Assembly (NCBI GenBank): GCA_903772945.1
Contig: CAICTM010001222.1
Coordinates: 1-29,924 of the forward strand
DNA length: 29,924 nt
Reading direction: 5' to 3'
Origin: Seminavis robusta
Taxonomy: Eukaryota; Bacillariophyta; Bacillariophyceae; Naviculales; Naviculaceae
Both the position numbers and the translations under genes were made by a program. Below, piece after piece: positions 10,314-20,400 of the stretch. How positions within the stretch are numbered: the first letter of the stretch is position 1; every line of letters starts with the position of its first letter. The notes under the pieces were generated by a model. The model searched no databases, was not told the DNA's origin, and saw only the letters and a list, made by a program, of their open reading frames with translations.

Positions 10314-13300
10314 ATGCTAGAATCCGAACGTTCTCTTGCCAGCAATGAAGATGAAAAGACGCTAACAACCACACCAACAGCATCAATCAAGGAAGAGAGC
10401 AGTAGTAGCAGCAAAGAGACGGAGCACCCTCGCGTGACGCCGTCGTTGAGCAGTAGTAGTCCTAGCAAGAAAGGCGAGAAGGAGGATGAAGACGTAAACA
10501 ACACGACAACTAACAAGACGACCAACGGAGTACATAGCAAGACAAACGGCAGTAGTAGTAGCAGCGCCATGGACACTACGCCTGTCAAGAAAGAAGAGGA
10601 TGTCGAAATGGAAGATGCCGAAGAAACGAAAAAAACAAATAAAAATAACACCAATAGCAGCAATGACACTTCCACAAAAGACAACAACAAGACAGCCACT
10701 CCCAAGTCACCCAAACAGCAGCAGCAACAACAATCTACTGACGAAGAAAAAAAGACAGATGACAAGGCCAAAGCTGGCGCCGCAGCCAATGGAACCAACA
10801 GCAACAGCAAGACGGCAGCAGCGCCTCCAGCTTCCTCCAATCCTCCTCCTCCTGTCTTGAAGGGAACACTCTCCTACAATCTAGACTTGCGACGACACAT
10901 GATCCGAGGAATGTGGAACTACGAGAACTCAAATGCCTTTCCTCCTCAACGCTTTGAGTTGGTCAGGACACTAGACAAGGAGGAGGATCCCAAAGAGTTG
11001 CCCAAGGATGGAGAATTCCACGGATCCTTCAGTTTGGCCTATTTCCACACAACCTCCAAGGGAAAGCAAAAGGAACGCAGCAAAGTGATTACGGAACACG
11101 GAGTCAAAATCACATTTACCAAAATTGAAGGCGTAGAAGACGAATTCAAAGTCGATGGAAAGGGAACCAACCAATTCGGGATCTTTCACATCAATGGCAC
11201 TGCCAAGCCAAGCATGCACGATGGAACTCCCGAGTATAACATTGTACTCCGCAAGCGATACGAACCTTCCCAACAACCTGCTGCTGGATCCGAAGAAAAA
11301 TCTAGCAAGAAACGAAAGAATATGGACGAAAATGCAGGTCAGGACAGCGCCAATGCTCCTCTGCCTCCTCCCTCCAAATCATACCCCAGTGGCGTCGTCT
11401 GCTTGCGGGGGACGCTAAAGAAGGACGGCTCGGAGGATCTGGGGGCTACCGATGTAGTACACCGAATAAACGGAATGTGGTCCTCTGGTCTGGATCTCAT
11501 TCTCGCCGATCCACAGAACGTCGGTGGGCTTTGCAATCGATTCGAGTACGAACACAAAAGTGCCGTTCCAAACTCCGCGTTCCCCGTATCAGGGCGATAC
11601 AGTGGATGGTTCCATCTCAACACCCCAGAAGGCAAACGAACCACCATTACCGAAAAAGACGTCAACCTTCGGTTCATCAAGAACAATGCAGGCTACCACA
11701 ACGTTGAAGGCCGTGGTTTCAATGTGTTTGGGAAATACACAATCTCGGGAACCTTGAGCATGGAAAATGTCATTACCATTTTTCGACATTTTAAAGCCAT
11801 CAAGCAAAAGACCAAGACGCCCCCCGTCACATCGGCTCCTCCTCCCATTAACAAGGGAGGACAGTCGGCGGCGTCACGAAAGCAACATGCATTCCCGGAA
11901 CCGCGCTTGATGATGGATGAGGTCAAGGTTCCAGGTGACGATAATGGAGAAGTGCTACCGCCCATCACGCCGCCGGAGAACACCACCTATTCGGCCGTCT
12001 CACAAGGAGTACTCCGCATGAACGATGATGGGTCTCATCAGTGCACTGGTAAATGGGCCGTCACAAGGGAACACTTTAATGGGGGACAAACGAGTCCGTT
12101 CAATTTCAGACTCGAACCCCATTTTGCTTTGGAAGCTGTCAATGACAAGAAACGCAAGGAGGGTATCAAGGTCGAGGAGAACACGACTGGCGCTCCGGTG
12201 GTGCCGCAAGAATTTCCGTTGGACTCGGCACTCTACAAGGGCTCGTTTCATCTAAAGAAGAAGGGCAATCGGTATGATACCGTTGTCGATCAACAAATTG
12301 TTATGAAATTCCGCAAGAGCACTTCCGGCGCCTACAATGTCTATGGCAGAGGTGTAAATGGTATCGGCGTTTTCAACCTTATCGGGACTCTGATCATGGT
12401 GGGCAAGACGTCTGGCCGGGTGGAACTGTATAGAATTTATCTTCCTGAATTGCTCACTACCAAGAAGGCTGCTACCGATACGGTAGCCCCTGCTGCTGGA
12501 GGACCGCATGGCGGAAAGGGTTTGGTGTTTCCCAAGCCCGCAGCAGCCACCGAAGTGGCACCCCTCCCAGACGCATCGATCCCCAAGGCACAGCTCGTGC
12601 CCAGTACTTCGACCATCCTTCCGGGTCCTCCAAGAGGCGGATTGGCTCGACGAGAATCCACGCGCCTCGTCAAGCTGCCATCGAGATTGGAAGACGATGA
12701 CCCGAAAGCACAGTTGGCACGAATAATGGAGAAGTGCGTTGTGATACTTCGCCACATCCGGGACAAGGATGGGGCGCTAGGTGCATTCTTTAAGGACCCT
12801 GTCGACCCGATCGCCCTGGGGATCCCGACCTACACCCAAGTGATCTCTGAGCCGATGGATTTGGGTACCGTCGGTCGGAGACTCGAAGCCAGTCAAATAG
12901 ATACGCCAGAAGAGTTTGCTCGGTTGGTACGACTGACGTTCGAAAATGCTATCACATTCAACGTCGATCCCAACCATTCAGTTCATGTTGCGGCGCGCAA
13001 TCTACTGGTCGAATTCAACAAGAAATTCCGAGACATTGAACGAATCCTGGAGACTATCCGGAAAACCCACAAACCGACCGACCTCCTTGATGAGAAGGGC
13101 AAGAAGAAGAAACCGGGCAAAGACGACAAGAAGCGAAAACGTTCTGACGAACCCAAGAGCCTCAAACGTCGACGATTAGAAGAAGCTCAGGCCATGTCTG
13201 CTGCCAATGCAAATGCCATGGCCGCTATTGTTGCCGCCGCTCCCACTGGAGTTCCCAACGCCGCCGTTTCTCGTGGAGAATTCAACATGATGATTCACAT

Positions 13301-14729
13301 GATTCAGCTCCTTCAAAAACAAATTGTACAAACCCACAACGCCGTTGCCGAACTGTCACCAGGGGACGAGACGGACAACGCTGCCCCCACCGAAGGCATT
13401 GCTGCTCCTGCGTTCGACGCGGTAGCTTCGCTTGTGGGACCTGCACCGGCAGCAGCCAAGGGATCGGCGCCCGAACGAAAGAAGCCCAAGAAGAAAGCTG
13501 CAGAACCAGTCAAAAAGGCTCCTGCGCCTGCTCCCTCTCCTCCTCCCCCTCCTGCGCCAGCTCCAGCTCCTGTGTACGAAGAAGCTAAGCCCCTCACACT
13601 ACAGGAGCAGGAGACACTCACCGAAACAATCAACAATATGTCCGGCGATCATATTTCTGGTGTCATCCAAATCATCCGAGAGTCTATGATGATTGGCGAC
13701 GAAGACGAGATCGACCTCGAAATTGATCAGTTGGACGCCGTTACCCAGAGGAAGCTTCTCCGCCACGTTTCAAAGGTAAGAAAGTATCGAGGCAAATTTC
13801 GGGCGCTGTCGGGATGGGTCTTTTTTTCATGGTAGACATTTCTAAACCCCTTTGTCGCTGGTCTGGTCGCGTGTGGCTGCTGATTCGATTTTTTCAAATC
13901 AAAATCAACGCAGTTCATAAAGCCAAAGGGAGCAAAGAGAAAGACTACCAAAAAGTCCAAGGGAGCGGCGCCTGCTCCAGCTCCTGCTCCGCCGCCGCCA
14001 CCAAAGCCCATTCCGAAAAAGTCCGACAAGCTCCCACCCAAGAAGCCCCAGAGCCCGAAGAAGTCAGATCCCGGTTCGTTCTTTGCTGCGTTTGGTAGCA
14101 AGGATGACAGTGATTCTGATTCAGATGACGACGAGCCAGCAAAACAAACAGCGGCAACCACACCGACGGGAAAGCAGTTGTCTGCCGCGGCGTCGTCCAA
14201 GTCGGACGGCGGATTCGACCTCGGCGATAGTTTTACGGGTCTCCACGACGAAGATAATGATGATGATCTTGGCAGTGGAGGCCTCGCAATGAATTGGAAC
14301 ATCTCCAAAGCTGTTACGGAGAAGGAAGAGAAGGACAAGGGTGGCGACGATGACGACTGGGGCGCGGCACGGGGTGCTAAAGCCAAGAAGGATGCCCAAG
14401 ATGCGGATCGCAGGAAGCGCGAAGAGAAACAAAAGTTGGAAGCTGAAAAGGCCAAGGAAGAGCGCTTGGCGGAAGCGGCGGCCAAGAGCGCAAAACTCAA
14501 GGCCAAACGGGAGGAAGAAGCCGAGGAGGAAAAGAAGAGACAAGCGGAGAAAGAGAAAGCAGAAAAGGAAGAAGCTGAAGCAACTCGTGCAAAGATGCGA
14601 GAACAAGTTGGTGCTGTGGAACAGACAGTTGACCTTGATGCCCAACGGGATCTAATGAAGCAATACGAACAGAGCTTCCTGGACAAGGATCTTGGCGGCG
14701 GCAGCCCGTCATCAGATTTCGGATTCTGA
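10314..14729 (+). CDS. BET-type bromodomain protein with three tandem N-terminal domains
   Basis: Two exons (10314-13775 and 13914-14729) encode about 1425 residues. The start is the first ATG after an in-frame TAG at 10266. Residues 1-180 are low complexity (Ser, Lys, Gln). Residues about 181-319, 361-496 and 560-713 are three related units sharing G.W, SG.F.G.F, a KV.L.F strand, V.G.G.N.FG and a terminal GT. A single bromodomain occupies about 798-912: its ZA loop has FKDPVDP and PTYTQVISEPMDLGTV, and FNVDPNHS contains the expected acetyl-lysine-binding Asn. A Lys/Arg-rich nuclear-type segment follows. The NET domain at about 1093-1158 (SGVIQIIRES, EIDLEIDQLDAVTQRKLLRHV) crosses the splice site. 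The tail is acidic with a long charged helix. Family members read acetylated histones in the nucleus and recruit transcription machinery. One bromodomain plus NET resembles plant GTE proteins. Confidence 0.9.
13776..13913 (+). other. Intron of the BET gene
   Basis: This 138-bp phase-0 intron begins GTAAG and ends AACGCAG. It joins LLRHVSK to FIKPKGAKRK, completing the NET domain and its basic follow-on. Reading through gives a stop after a short unrelated tail. Confidence 0.85.
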
Positions 14730-15119
14730 ATGTTATACATGATCTTGTGTGTGAGTGATAGAAAAAAATTTATGTGGGTGATCGAAATCGGACGACGGAG
14801 GGCTGCGCGGAAGGAAGACGAGAAAAACAAGGTTTGCTTCTGGAATGGAACAGCACACTTGAAGAAGAACTGTGCATTGGGATGCTGTTGTTCCGGAGCT
14901 AGATAACCATGGTCATAAAAAGGGGCTATCATTTTGAAATGGCCATGTTGCACGCCACGCTCAGTGAGCTGTTGCAGCTAGCTACCGGTAGGCTTGGCGC
15001 TGTGTAAGCAGACGCCAAACTAATGTATGTAATATTCTGAATTTCCTCCACTGTGTGATTCCCTTCGCCCGCAATATTGTACATTGTTGTTTGTTTGTTT
15101 TTTGCTTGCTTCCCTGTAG
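14730..15119. other. Convergent spacer between BET and DUF952 genes
   Basis: This spacer holds the 3' UTRs of two convergent genes. It contains GCTAGCTACCGGTAG, with TACCGGTA at 14983-14990, and a TTTG-rich run near 15085-15105. No gene is supported; the long antisense frame here is the complement of the lysine-rich BET tail plus spacer. Confidence 0.5.
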
Positions 15120-15966
15120 CTAGTTTTTGGGAGACTTCGAGGATCCAAACCAGCCCTTCGACTTCGATTTGGGTTTTGGTGACTTCTCTCTCTTCTTGTC
15201 TTCTGCGGGTTGCTCAGATTTGCTTTTGCCTTTCGCAGGTGGAATGTCGCCTATGCCTGGGATGCTGGTGGGCTCTGCTTTTGGCTTCTCCGCTGCTTTT
15301 GCCTTTTTCTTTCGCTCTTGGAGAGTTAGAAACGGAGAGGGGTCTTCGAGCGACAGAAATGTCCCGCAGCCTCCTCGCTTCATGGGATAAATGTTCTTGA
15401 TCACACCAGGCACAATAGTGGTGATTCCAGAATAGACCTGAAGACACTGAGTAGGGGTGGTGCCATCATCCTTCTCTTCCTTCCCATCCTCTCCGTCAGT
15501 CTCTTGCTCCGCTTGCGGAAGAATCACAATCCCCATATCCAACAGCAACTTCAAGTTGATCTCCAGACAAATCCAGTCACCCTCACTACTTTCTTTGTAA
15601 AAGTGGTTGGCGGTATCCACTAATCCTTCCTTGAATGTACTGGCCCGCGTAAACTTGCCATCTTTGTGAAAGGTCGGAGGAAAGTAGGCACCCTTATCTT
15701 TGACCGCTTGATCCCATTGTGCCTTCTCGCACAAATGATAAATTACCTCTAAGCCTGTTAATGTATTTCAGATTTCACACAATGATTACTACAATAACAT
15801 CTGAGCCACTGCGCCGAAGGCTTTGCTTTTATTTACCTGTTAATGTAGTTGGGCAAGGAGGCACTTGGATCTTTTTCTTCTTCGGAGGCAGCGCACACGT
15901 TCCTCCTTCTGCTCCTCCATCAAAGTCAAGCTCTCCAGCAGCGTAGGCAGCATGAAACCAGCCCAT
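15120..15966 (-). CDS. DUF952-family protein with charged C-terminal extension (two exons)
   Basis: Exon 1 (15966-15837) and exon 2 (15754-15120) join at phase 1 to 254 residues. Exon 1 begins MGWFHAAYAAGELDFDGG and ends CPTTLTG. Exon 2 continues LEVIYHLCEKAQWDQA, the characteristic start of DUF952 (VIYH followed by a Trp-containing helix). The domain continues through YFPPTFHKDGKFTRAS, the helix LVDTANHFY and WICLEINLKLL. It ends with CLQVYSGITTIVPGVI at about residue 190. In the usual DUF952 the middle motif is GFIHCS; here it is KFTRAS. An acidic insertion precedes CLQVY, and a Lys/Ser/Pro-rich tail ends in KGWFGSSKSPKN. DUF952 has a fold related to ADP-ribosyltransferases, but no activity is established and I infer none. 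The domain starts properly only if the intron is removed, which supports the model. Confidence 0.8.
15755..15836 (-). other. Intron of the DUF952 gene
   Basis: On the minus strand this 82-bp intron begins GTAAATAA and ends TTAACAG. Splicing creates the Gly codon GGC and restores VIYH at the domain start. Confidence 0.8.
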
Positions 15967-16649
15967 CGTCGTTGTTCAAGCGTCAAATACTAACTGTGGA
16001 ATCAGAATCAAAGAAGACGGAAGAAACAATGGGACTGTGCCGTCGCCGTGGGTAAAATAACAATAATATTATATATTTGGTGCACTTACTAGGTAATGCA
16101 TCTGGAAGCTACCAAGCTAGCTAGTCGGAAAGAAGGAGGAACTGTGGGGCTGCCACGGCGAAGATGGACTCCGTTGCACGGGGCCCGTTTTATGCGGTTT
16201 GTTGACCGTCCTGTACAGCGTGCCGGTACGAGTACTACCGGTGCTCGCACCTCCGGTACAAGAACAGTTCCAAAATGCAGTGTGGCTTTTGTTGGGGCAT
16301 CTTGACTGAAAAGTCCTCCTGTCACTGAATCAATCCAGAGCTCCTAGCTAGCTAGAAGGGGGGGTTGCCTTACGGCACCAAGCCCAGCGCCCCCAACTAC
16401 CGATTGCGCTTGCGCTTATGAATCTATTTTCTATTTTTGATTTTCTAACCCTACCGTTTCGGTTGGATGCATCGTTTACCGATTGCGCTTATGAATCTAT
16501 TTTCTATTTTTAATTTTCTAACCCTACCGTTTCGGTTGGATGCATCGTTTCCACGGCCAGCTTCGTCAGTTTCAAGCAAAGCATTGAGCCGCAGTGCTGC
16601 ACAGTGGCGTGCTTTTCTGATTCGAGGAGATGGTTTGCAAGCAGTGATT
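15967..16649. other. Intergenic spacer with a 73-79-bp tandem duplication
   Basis: This is the upstream region of the DUF952 gene. No gene is supported. It contains CTAGCTAG at 16117-16124 and twice, overlapping, at 16344-16355, plus TACCGGTG near 16238. A tandem duplication lies at 16399-16550. Confidence 0.5.
16399..16550. repeat. Direct tandem duplication, two copies
   Basis: Copy 1 is 16399-16477 (79 bp) and copy 2 is 16478-16550 (73 bp). They differ by one substitution (G/A in the T-rich middle) and by a 6-bp GCGCTT unit present twice in copy 1 and once in copy 2. Both end GGTTGGATGCATCGTTT. The near identity points to a recent duplication. Confidence 0.95.
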
Positions 16650-17153
16650 TCAGAAGGCGATGACCTGTCCAGATCCCATCCTTTGACTGTCAAGGATTCC
16701 TGTCGCGCAGACCATGGCGTTTCTTCGTCTCGTCCTGTGTACCCTCGGATACTTCCTGCTAGTGCTGGTAGCGGTAGCGTCCATTGAGCAATGTCCTCTA
16801 GAAGATGTTTCAGCTCGGCTCCAAGTTGTCGTTTGCACAGGCGGAGGTGCAGGGGGGAGATCCTGTGGTTTCTTCCCCCTGCGAATGGGGCGGCGCTCTC
16901 GGATACCCGTCAGCTCCGCCCTCGTTTTCTTCTCTGCTGGTGGTGGTACGGAAGCGGACACTATTTTCTGCTGCTTTTTCCTTCGTTTCTTGACCTGGGT
17001 GGTGCTTGAAATTGTATCCGCTTTGCTTGCCTTTAGTTTTGGGATACTGTGTGTACTTTTAGCTTCCGTCCTCTCTGGCTTGAGCCGTGTGGTATCATGT
17101 CGGCGCCAATAGACATTTGGCTCATCGACAACAAAGGATTGGTCTCTGTTCAT
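16650..17153 (-). CDS. Possible small basic protein (doubtful)
   Basis: A 167-codon frame opens at the ATG at 17153 with MNRDQSFVVDEPNVYWRR. It continues with a Lys/Arg/Pro-rich stretch (VKKRRKKQQK, PPPAEKKTRAEL, RERRPIRRGKK) that could be a disordered nuclear protein. No family is recognised. On the opposite strand, 16714-17112 opens at an ATG with a hydrophobic, signal-like start, but the antisense of a lysine-rich frame is expected to look that way. A minus-strand frame at 17182-17472 lacks an ATG and has a GTGAGT near 17380, so this frame could be the last exon of a longer spliced gene. I could not settle that model. Confidence 0.3.
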   Translation of the reverse strand: MNRDQSFVVDEPNVYWRRHDTTRLKPERTEAKSTHSIPKLKASKADTISSTTQVKKRRKKQQKIVSASVPPPAEKKTRAELTGIRERRPIRRGKKPQDLPPAPPPVQTTTWSRAETSSRGHCSMDATATSTSRKYPRVHRTRRRNAMVCATGILDSQRMGSGQVIAF

Positions 17154-18038
17154 CTTACTGTTGCCTTCTCAATACCTCCAACTACGATTTTTGTGAGCTC
17201 TGTCTCCACTGGCTCTTTGAAGAGCTTTTTGCTTTTACCGCCCCAGCCACCCACCACAAAACCTGGCCAGCCAGGAACCCCGCACCCAGTCGAGCTTTGC
17301 TCATCTGGCTAGCTAGCTGCCCAGGTATTGTCTTTGGCCTGCTTTGGCTTCTGGAGCCACTCACCAGCAAAGGATCTGCCCCGACTGTGTCATCCTGGCT
17401 GGCCGTGGGAGTAAAATCCAAGTCAGGATCGAGCCGAAGGTGTACTTCTTGTTTAACAGAGGCAAGAGACACTAATTAATGTAGAGTCTGATGATGCTGC
17501 CTGTGAGCCATTCTCTAGCCCGGACTTATTATAGTTAGTACTGTACGGTACCACACACGAGTACCAGGTATTATGTACAAGAAAGCACAAAGACCCATTA
17601 CTATAAAAACAGGTCTTGCAGGCAAGACTTACCGACTTGCCGGCAGTTTTGTTTCAAGTAAACAGAACCCAGAGTCATTCTGGCTAGCTACCGAAAGCAA
17701 ACCCATCAAGATCGAAAGAAGCAAGTATGGAAGAGTAAGTACAAGTTGACAGCCAGCAGTAAGCTTTGGAAGTTGGAAGCATTGGGAAAATGGAGAAAGT
17801 AGCACCAAACGCAACAATCCAGGTCTCCGTTTGCTATGGCAACAGCCAGCTTGCTCGGTTCGGTTACTATGTACACGTGTGTTTAAGAAGCAACTAAGTC
17901 AGTCGATTCGATTCCGTGGCGACTGGCTAGGTTGAGCAACCAATACCTCGTAATGCCTCGCTCAAGTTTCCTCCTTCCAAAAGCTATACCGGTACCAGGT
18001 AGTCAATACCATCTTTTGTGCTTTCGTTTCTTTTAGTC
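17154..18038. other. Intergenic spacer, gene content unresolved
   Basis: Minus-strand fragments at 17182-17472 (DLDFTPTASQDDTVGADPLL) and 17629-17817 are preceded or followed by plausible splice donors (GTGAGT near 17380, GTAAGT near 17630), but I find no consistent joining with an ATG. The spacer carries CTAGCTAG (17309-17316) and TACCGGTA (17987-17994). It ends at the stop of COQ6. Confidence 0.4.
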
Positions 18039-19622
18039 TCAAAACACAACACCTTGCGTGGCGGCCTGTACAATCCTTCTGCGCAATGGTCCAACTTGCT
18101 GCATTACATTCATTCCAAAACTTTTGGCGTGCATAAGAGGTACATTATCCTGTACGGCAAAGATTTCATGCAGGGCGTGGATCCCCATAATGACACTGGA
18201 ATTGGCTGCATGGCGTTTCCGGAGAAAACTGTCCAGCCCATAGGTCACATCCATGCCCACCGCTTCCGATTCGACAATGGATTCCACCAAGGACTCGACC
18301 GCTCCAAGCCCCAGATTCAATCCTTGACCGGCCATCGGATGTACTGTATGGGCCGCATCTCCGACCAGCACCACCCGATTGGATGCATGATGATACTGTC
18401 CCACATTGCGACATGCCAATGGGAAGGATAGTTTGGGTGAAACGATTTTGGAAAGTTTAGGCGGAGCCATCCAGCTTCGTGAATTGGTGGCTGCCAACAT
18501 GGCACCCGCATCTTGGACTGTCTCCAATAAACGTTCCACTCCAAAGAGGACATTGGAAAGTAGAGGAGGTACTTGACCCGGTTTGGACTCAACAAGAGGC
18601 GGCAATCGCTGGGGTCCAGTCTGCAGCAGGTTTTGCAAATGATCAATCAATGCATTATTGTCGTCTGTTTCTTTCCACTTTTTAACCATTTCTGGAGTGG
18701 TGCTCCATACCACAATGGCATGTCGGGGGGAATGAGTTGGCAACAATGCCAAGGGGCCCCTTCCAGCTTCTTGGCCATGAATGAATCGTTGGTAGGCAGT
18801 TCTGGGTATCCGATCATCTTGAGATAACTCCACTGTAAAAGTCAGAGCTTGTCGGCCATAATCCCATTGAGCTTGCTTTACGCCGAGTCGTTGTCGAATG
18901 GGAGATTGTGCGCCATCGGCTGCGACGAGCAACCGTGTTTGATGAATTTCATTGTCGGATGTTTCTACTGTCACCACTCCTTGGCCATTGGAAGAAAGCT
19001 GCAAATCTTGGACCGTCGTGTTGGTAGAAATAGTGGTTTGTGGATGAGATTCCAATTTCTCCCAGAGAGCCCGGACCAAGGGACCGTCTTCGACCACGGC
19101 TCCGAGCATTTTGGGACGATCCAATTTGGCTTCGTCAAAGGGCAAATCATCGGCGTGAAAACGAAGCGTCGCTGGATTGCGAGCTTCCCAAATTTGCATG
19201 GCATCGTACCATCCTAATTTGACATCCTGATTGGCCATTTCATCACTAGTAGTTTCTTCCGATGATAACAGTCCCAAAATATCCAGAGACTGTGGCGACA
19301 AGGCGTAGGAACGAGGGTGTGGAATCTCGTTGCTGGATGCTGGTTTGGAGGTCGGTGCATCTCGGGCTTCGACAAGATGTACCGACAAGGAGGGAAGCCG
19401 CTGATTCAGCTGCCGTGCCAATGCGCAACCAACCACTCCACCTCCTACAATCAAGACATCCGAATAGCGTGCTCCTTCGTTACTGGCAGCAGCAGTGTCG
19501 TTGGATAACCACCGCGCTGACAAGGATGCCGCCAATGGTAGGCCGTGACTATTCCTGCTGGCAGTCAGCCTTCTCTTCAGCAGGATAGATGTAGGTGCTC
19601 TCAGTCTACTAATAACTGTCAT
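18039..19622 (-). CDS. COQ6: Ubiquinone biosynthesis FAD monooxygenase COQ6, mitochondrial
   Basis: A single exon of 527 residues from the first ATG at 19622. The N-terminus is Arg/Ser/Leu-rich without acidic residues for about 40 positions, as in a mitochondrial presequence. The flavoprotein signatures of the UbiH/COQ6 family are in order: the dinucleotide-binding DVLIVGGGVVGCALA (about 56-69), the LLVAADGAQSPIR motif (about 231-243), and VVLVGDAAHTVHPMAGQGLN (about 417-436) for FAD ribityl binding. COQ6 acts in the coenzyme Q complex on the matrix side of the inner membrane, where it hydroxylates C5 of the benzoquinone ring using FAD and O2. The length exceeds yeast and human COQ6 (about 470-480) through the leader and an insertion between about 340 and 395. 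No missing key residue was noticed. Confidence 0.92.
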   Translation of the reverse strand: MTVISRLRAPTSILLKRRLTASRNSHGLPLAASLSARWLSNDTAAASNEGARYSDVLIVGGGVVGCALARQLNQRLPSLSVHLVEARDAPTSKPASSNEIPHPRSYALSPQSLDILGLLSSEETTSDEMANQDVKLGWYDAMQIWEARNPATLRFHADDLPFDEAKLDRPKMLGAVVEDGPLVRALWEKLESHPQTTISTNTTVQDLQLSSNGQGVVTVETSDNEIHQTRLLVAADGAQSPIRQRLGVKQAQWDYGRQALTFTVELSQDDRIPRTAYQRFIHGQEAGRGPLALLPTHSPRHAIVVWSTTPEMVKKWKETDDNNALIDHLQNLLQTGPQRLPPLVESKPGQVPPLLSNVLFGVERLLETVQDAGAMLAATNSRSWMAPPKLSKIVSPKLSFPLACRNVGQYHHASNRVVLVGDAAHTVHPMAGQGLNLGLGAVESLVESIVESEAVGMDVTYGLDSFLRKRHAANSSVIMGIHALHEIFAVQDNVPLMHAKSFGMNVMQQVGPLRRRIVQAATQGVVF

Positions 19623-20400
19623 GGTCAATTTATACGAATCCTTGAATGCAAGAATACAAGGGACCGTCGTTGTTGGTCGCCGTTGTGAGTGCTATTGTCG
19701 CATTGTCAGCCTCGGAGTGAGTCAATACAATAACCCAGCGAGCTGTAAACACGTCACGTTAGGAGGGAAAGTCGCTCTTCCTCGTCCGTCCGAAATCCGC
19801 AAGTTTGCCCTTTGACTGATAGGATCTGGAGGAGAGAAGAGAAGACGAAATTCTGGCTGGGTGAGTGGGATCGGGGGCGACAAACTGGGGACCTGTCGAG
19901 GGCAGAGAAGCTGGAGTTTTCTGTGTGGAAGTGGCCTACCGGTGCTGCGACGGTACCGTACAAGGTAGAGCATGCACAATACCTCGCTCCAGAAACCAGG
20001 GATTGTTGTACATTATGTGCTTGAATAGGAAAATATAAAGTCTACGGTGGGAATAGTGGTAAGTCAAGACACACTACTAGTATCGCTATTGGTCGCTCCC
20101 TCAGGTGCTTGGTTGCACCAAAGGAAAGCATTTGAGTCCCAAAACCTTGATGGAAGGTGCCACACTTGGTTGCTGCGCCCGGCCCGCACAGCCAGCCCTA
20201 AACTTTGCCTTTCCCAGGTCCTGTCACCGTCCCAAAGAGACAATGTTTCCTCGTGGTTTCCATTACTGTAGAAGGGGCTTGGTGGTGCGAGTGTTGTATG
20301 GTACTGTATATGTTTACAGCAAAAGATCATGTAGGAACTACAGAAGCAAAGCGAAGAGCTTATTCGTTGTACAACATAGCCATCGTTGGCGCTGCCCGGG
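19623..20400. other. Intergenic spacer upstream of COQ6
   Basis: This 0.78-kb spacer runs from the COQ6 start to the 3' end of the glycosyltransferase gene. It should hold the COQ6 promoter and the 3' UTR of the other gene. TGACGT occurs on the minus strand at 19756-19751, about 130 bp before the COQ6 ATG; a single 6-mer is weak evidence. Short frames on both strands show no domain. Confidence 0.5.

Noticed and set aside
10265..10840. 191-codon minus-strand frame rich in Leu and Val
   Set aside because: Complement of the Ser/Lys/Asn-rich low-complexity start of the BET protein; no domain.
13727..14953. 408-codon minus-strand frame across the end of the BET gene
   Set aside because: It is the antisense of the lysine/glutamate-rich exon 2, giving Ser/Phe/Leu-rich low complexity, and it crosses the intron and the stop of the real gene.
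18039..19628. Two-codon-longer start for COQ6 at 19628
   Set aside because: The upstream codon is TTG; the first ATG is at 19622 and begins the presequence-like leader.
19751..19756. TGACGT (minus strand) upstream of COQ6 as a bZIP/aureochrome or CO2-responsive element
   Set aside because: A single hexamer; the same word occurs at other positions without promoter context, for example near 2538 and 23121 and within coding sequence.
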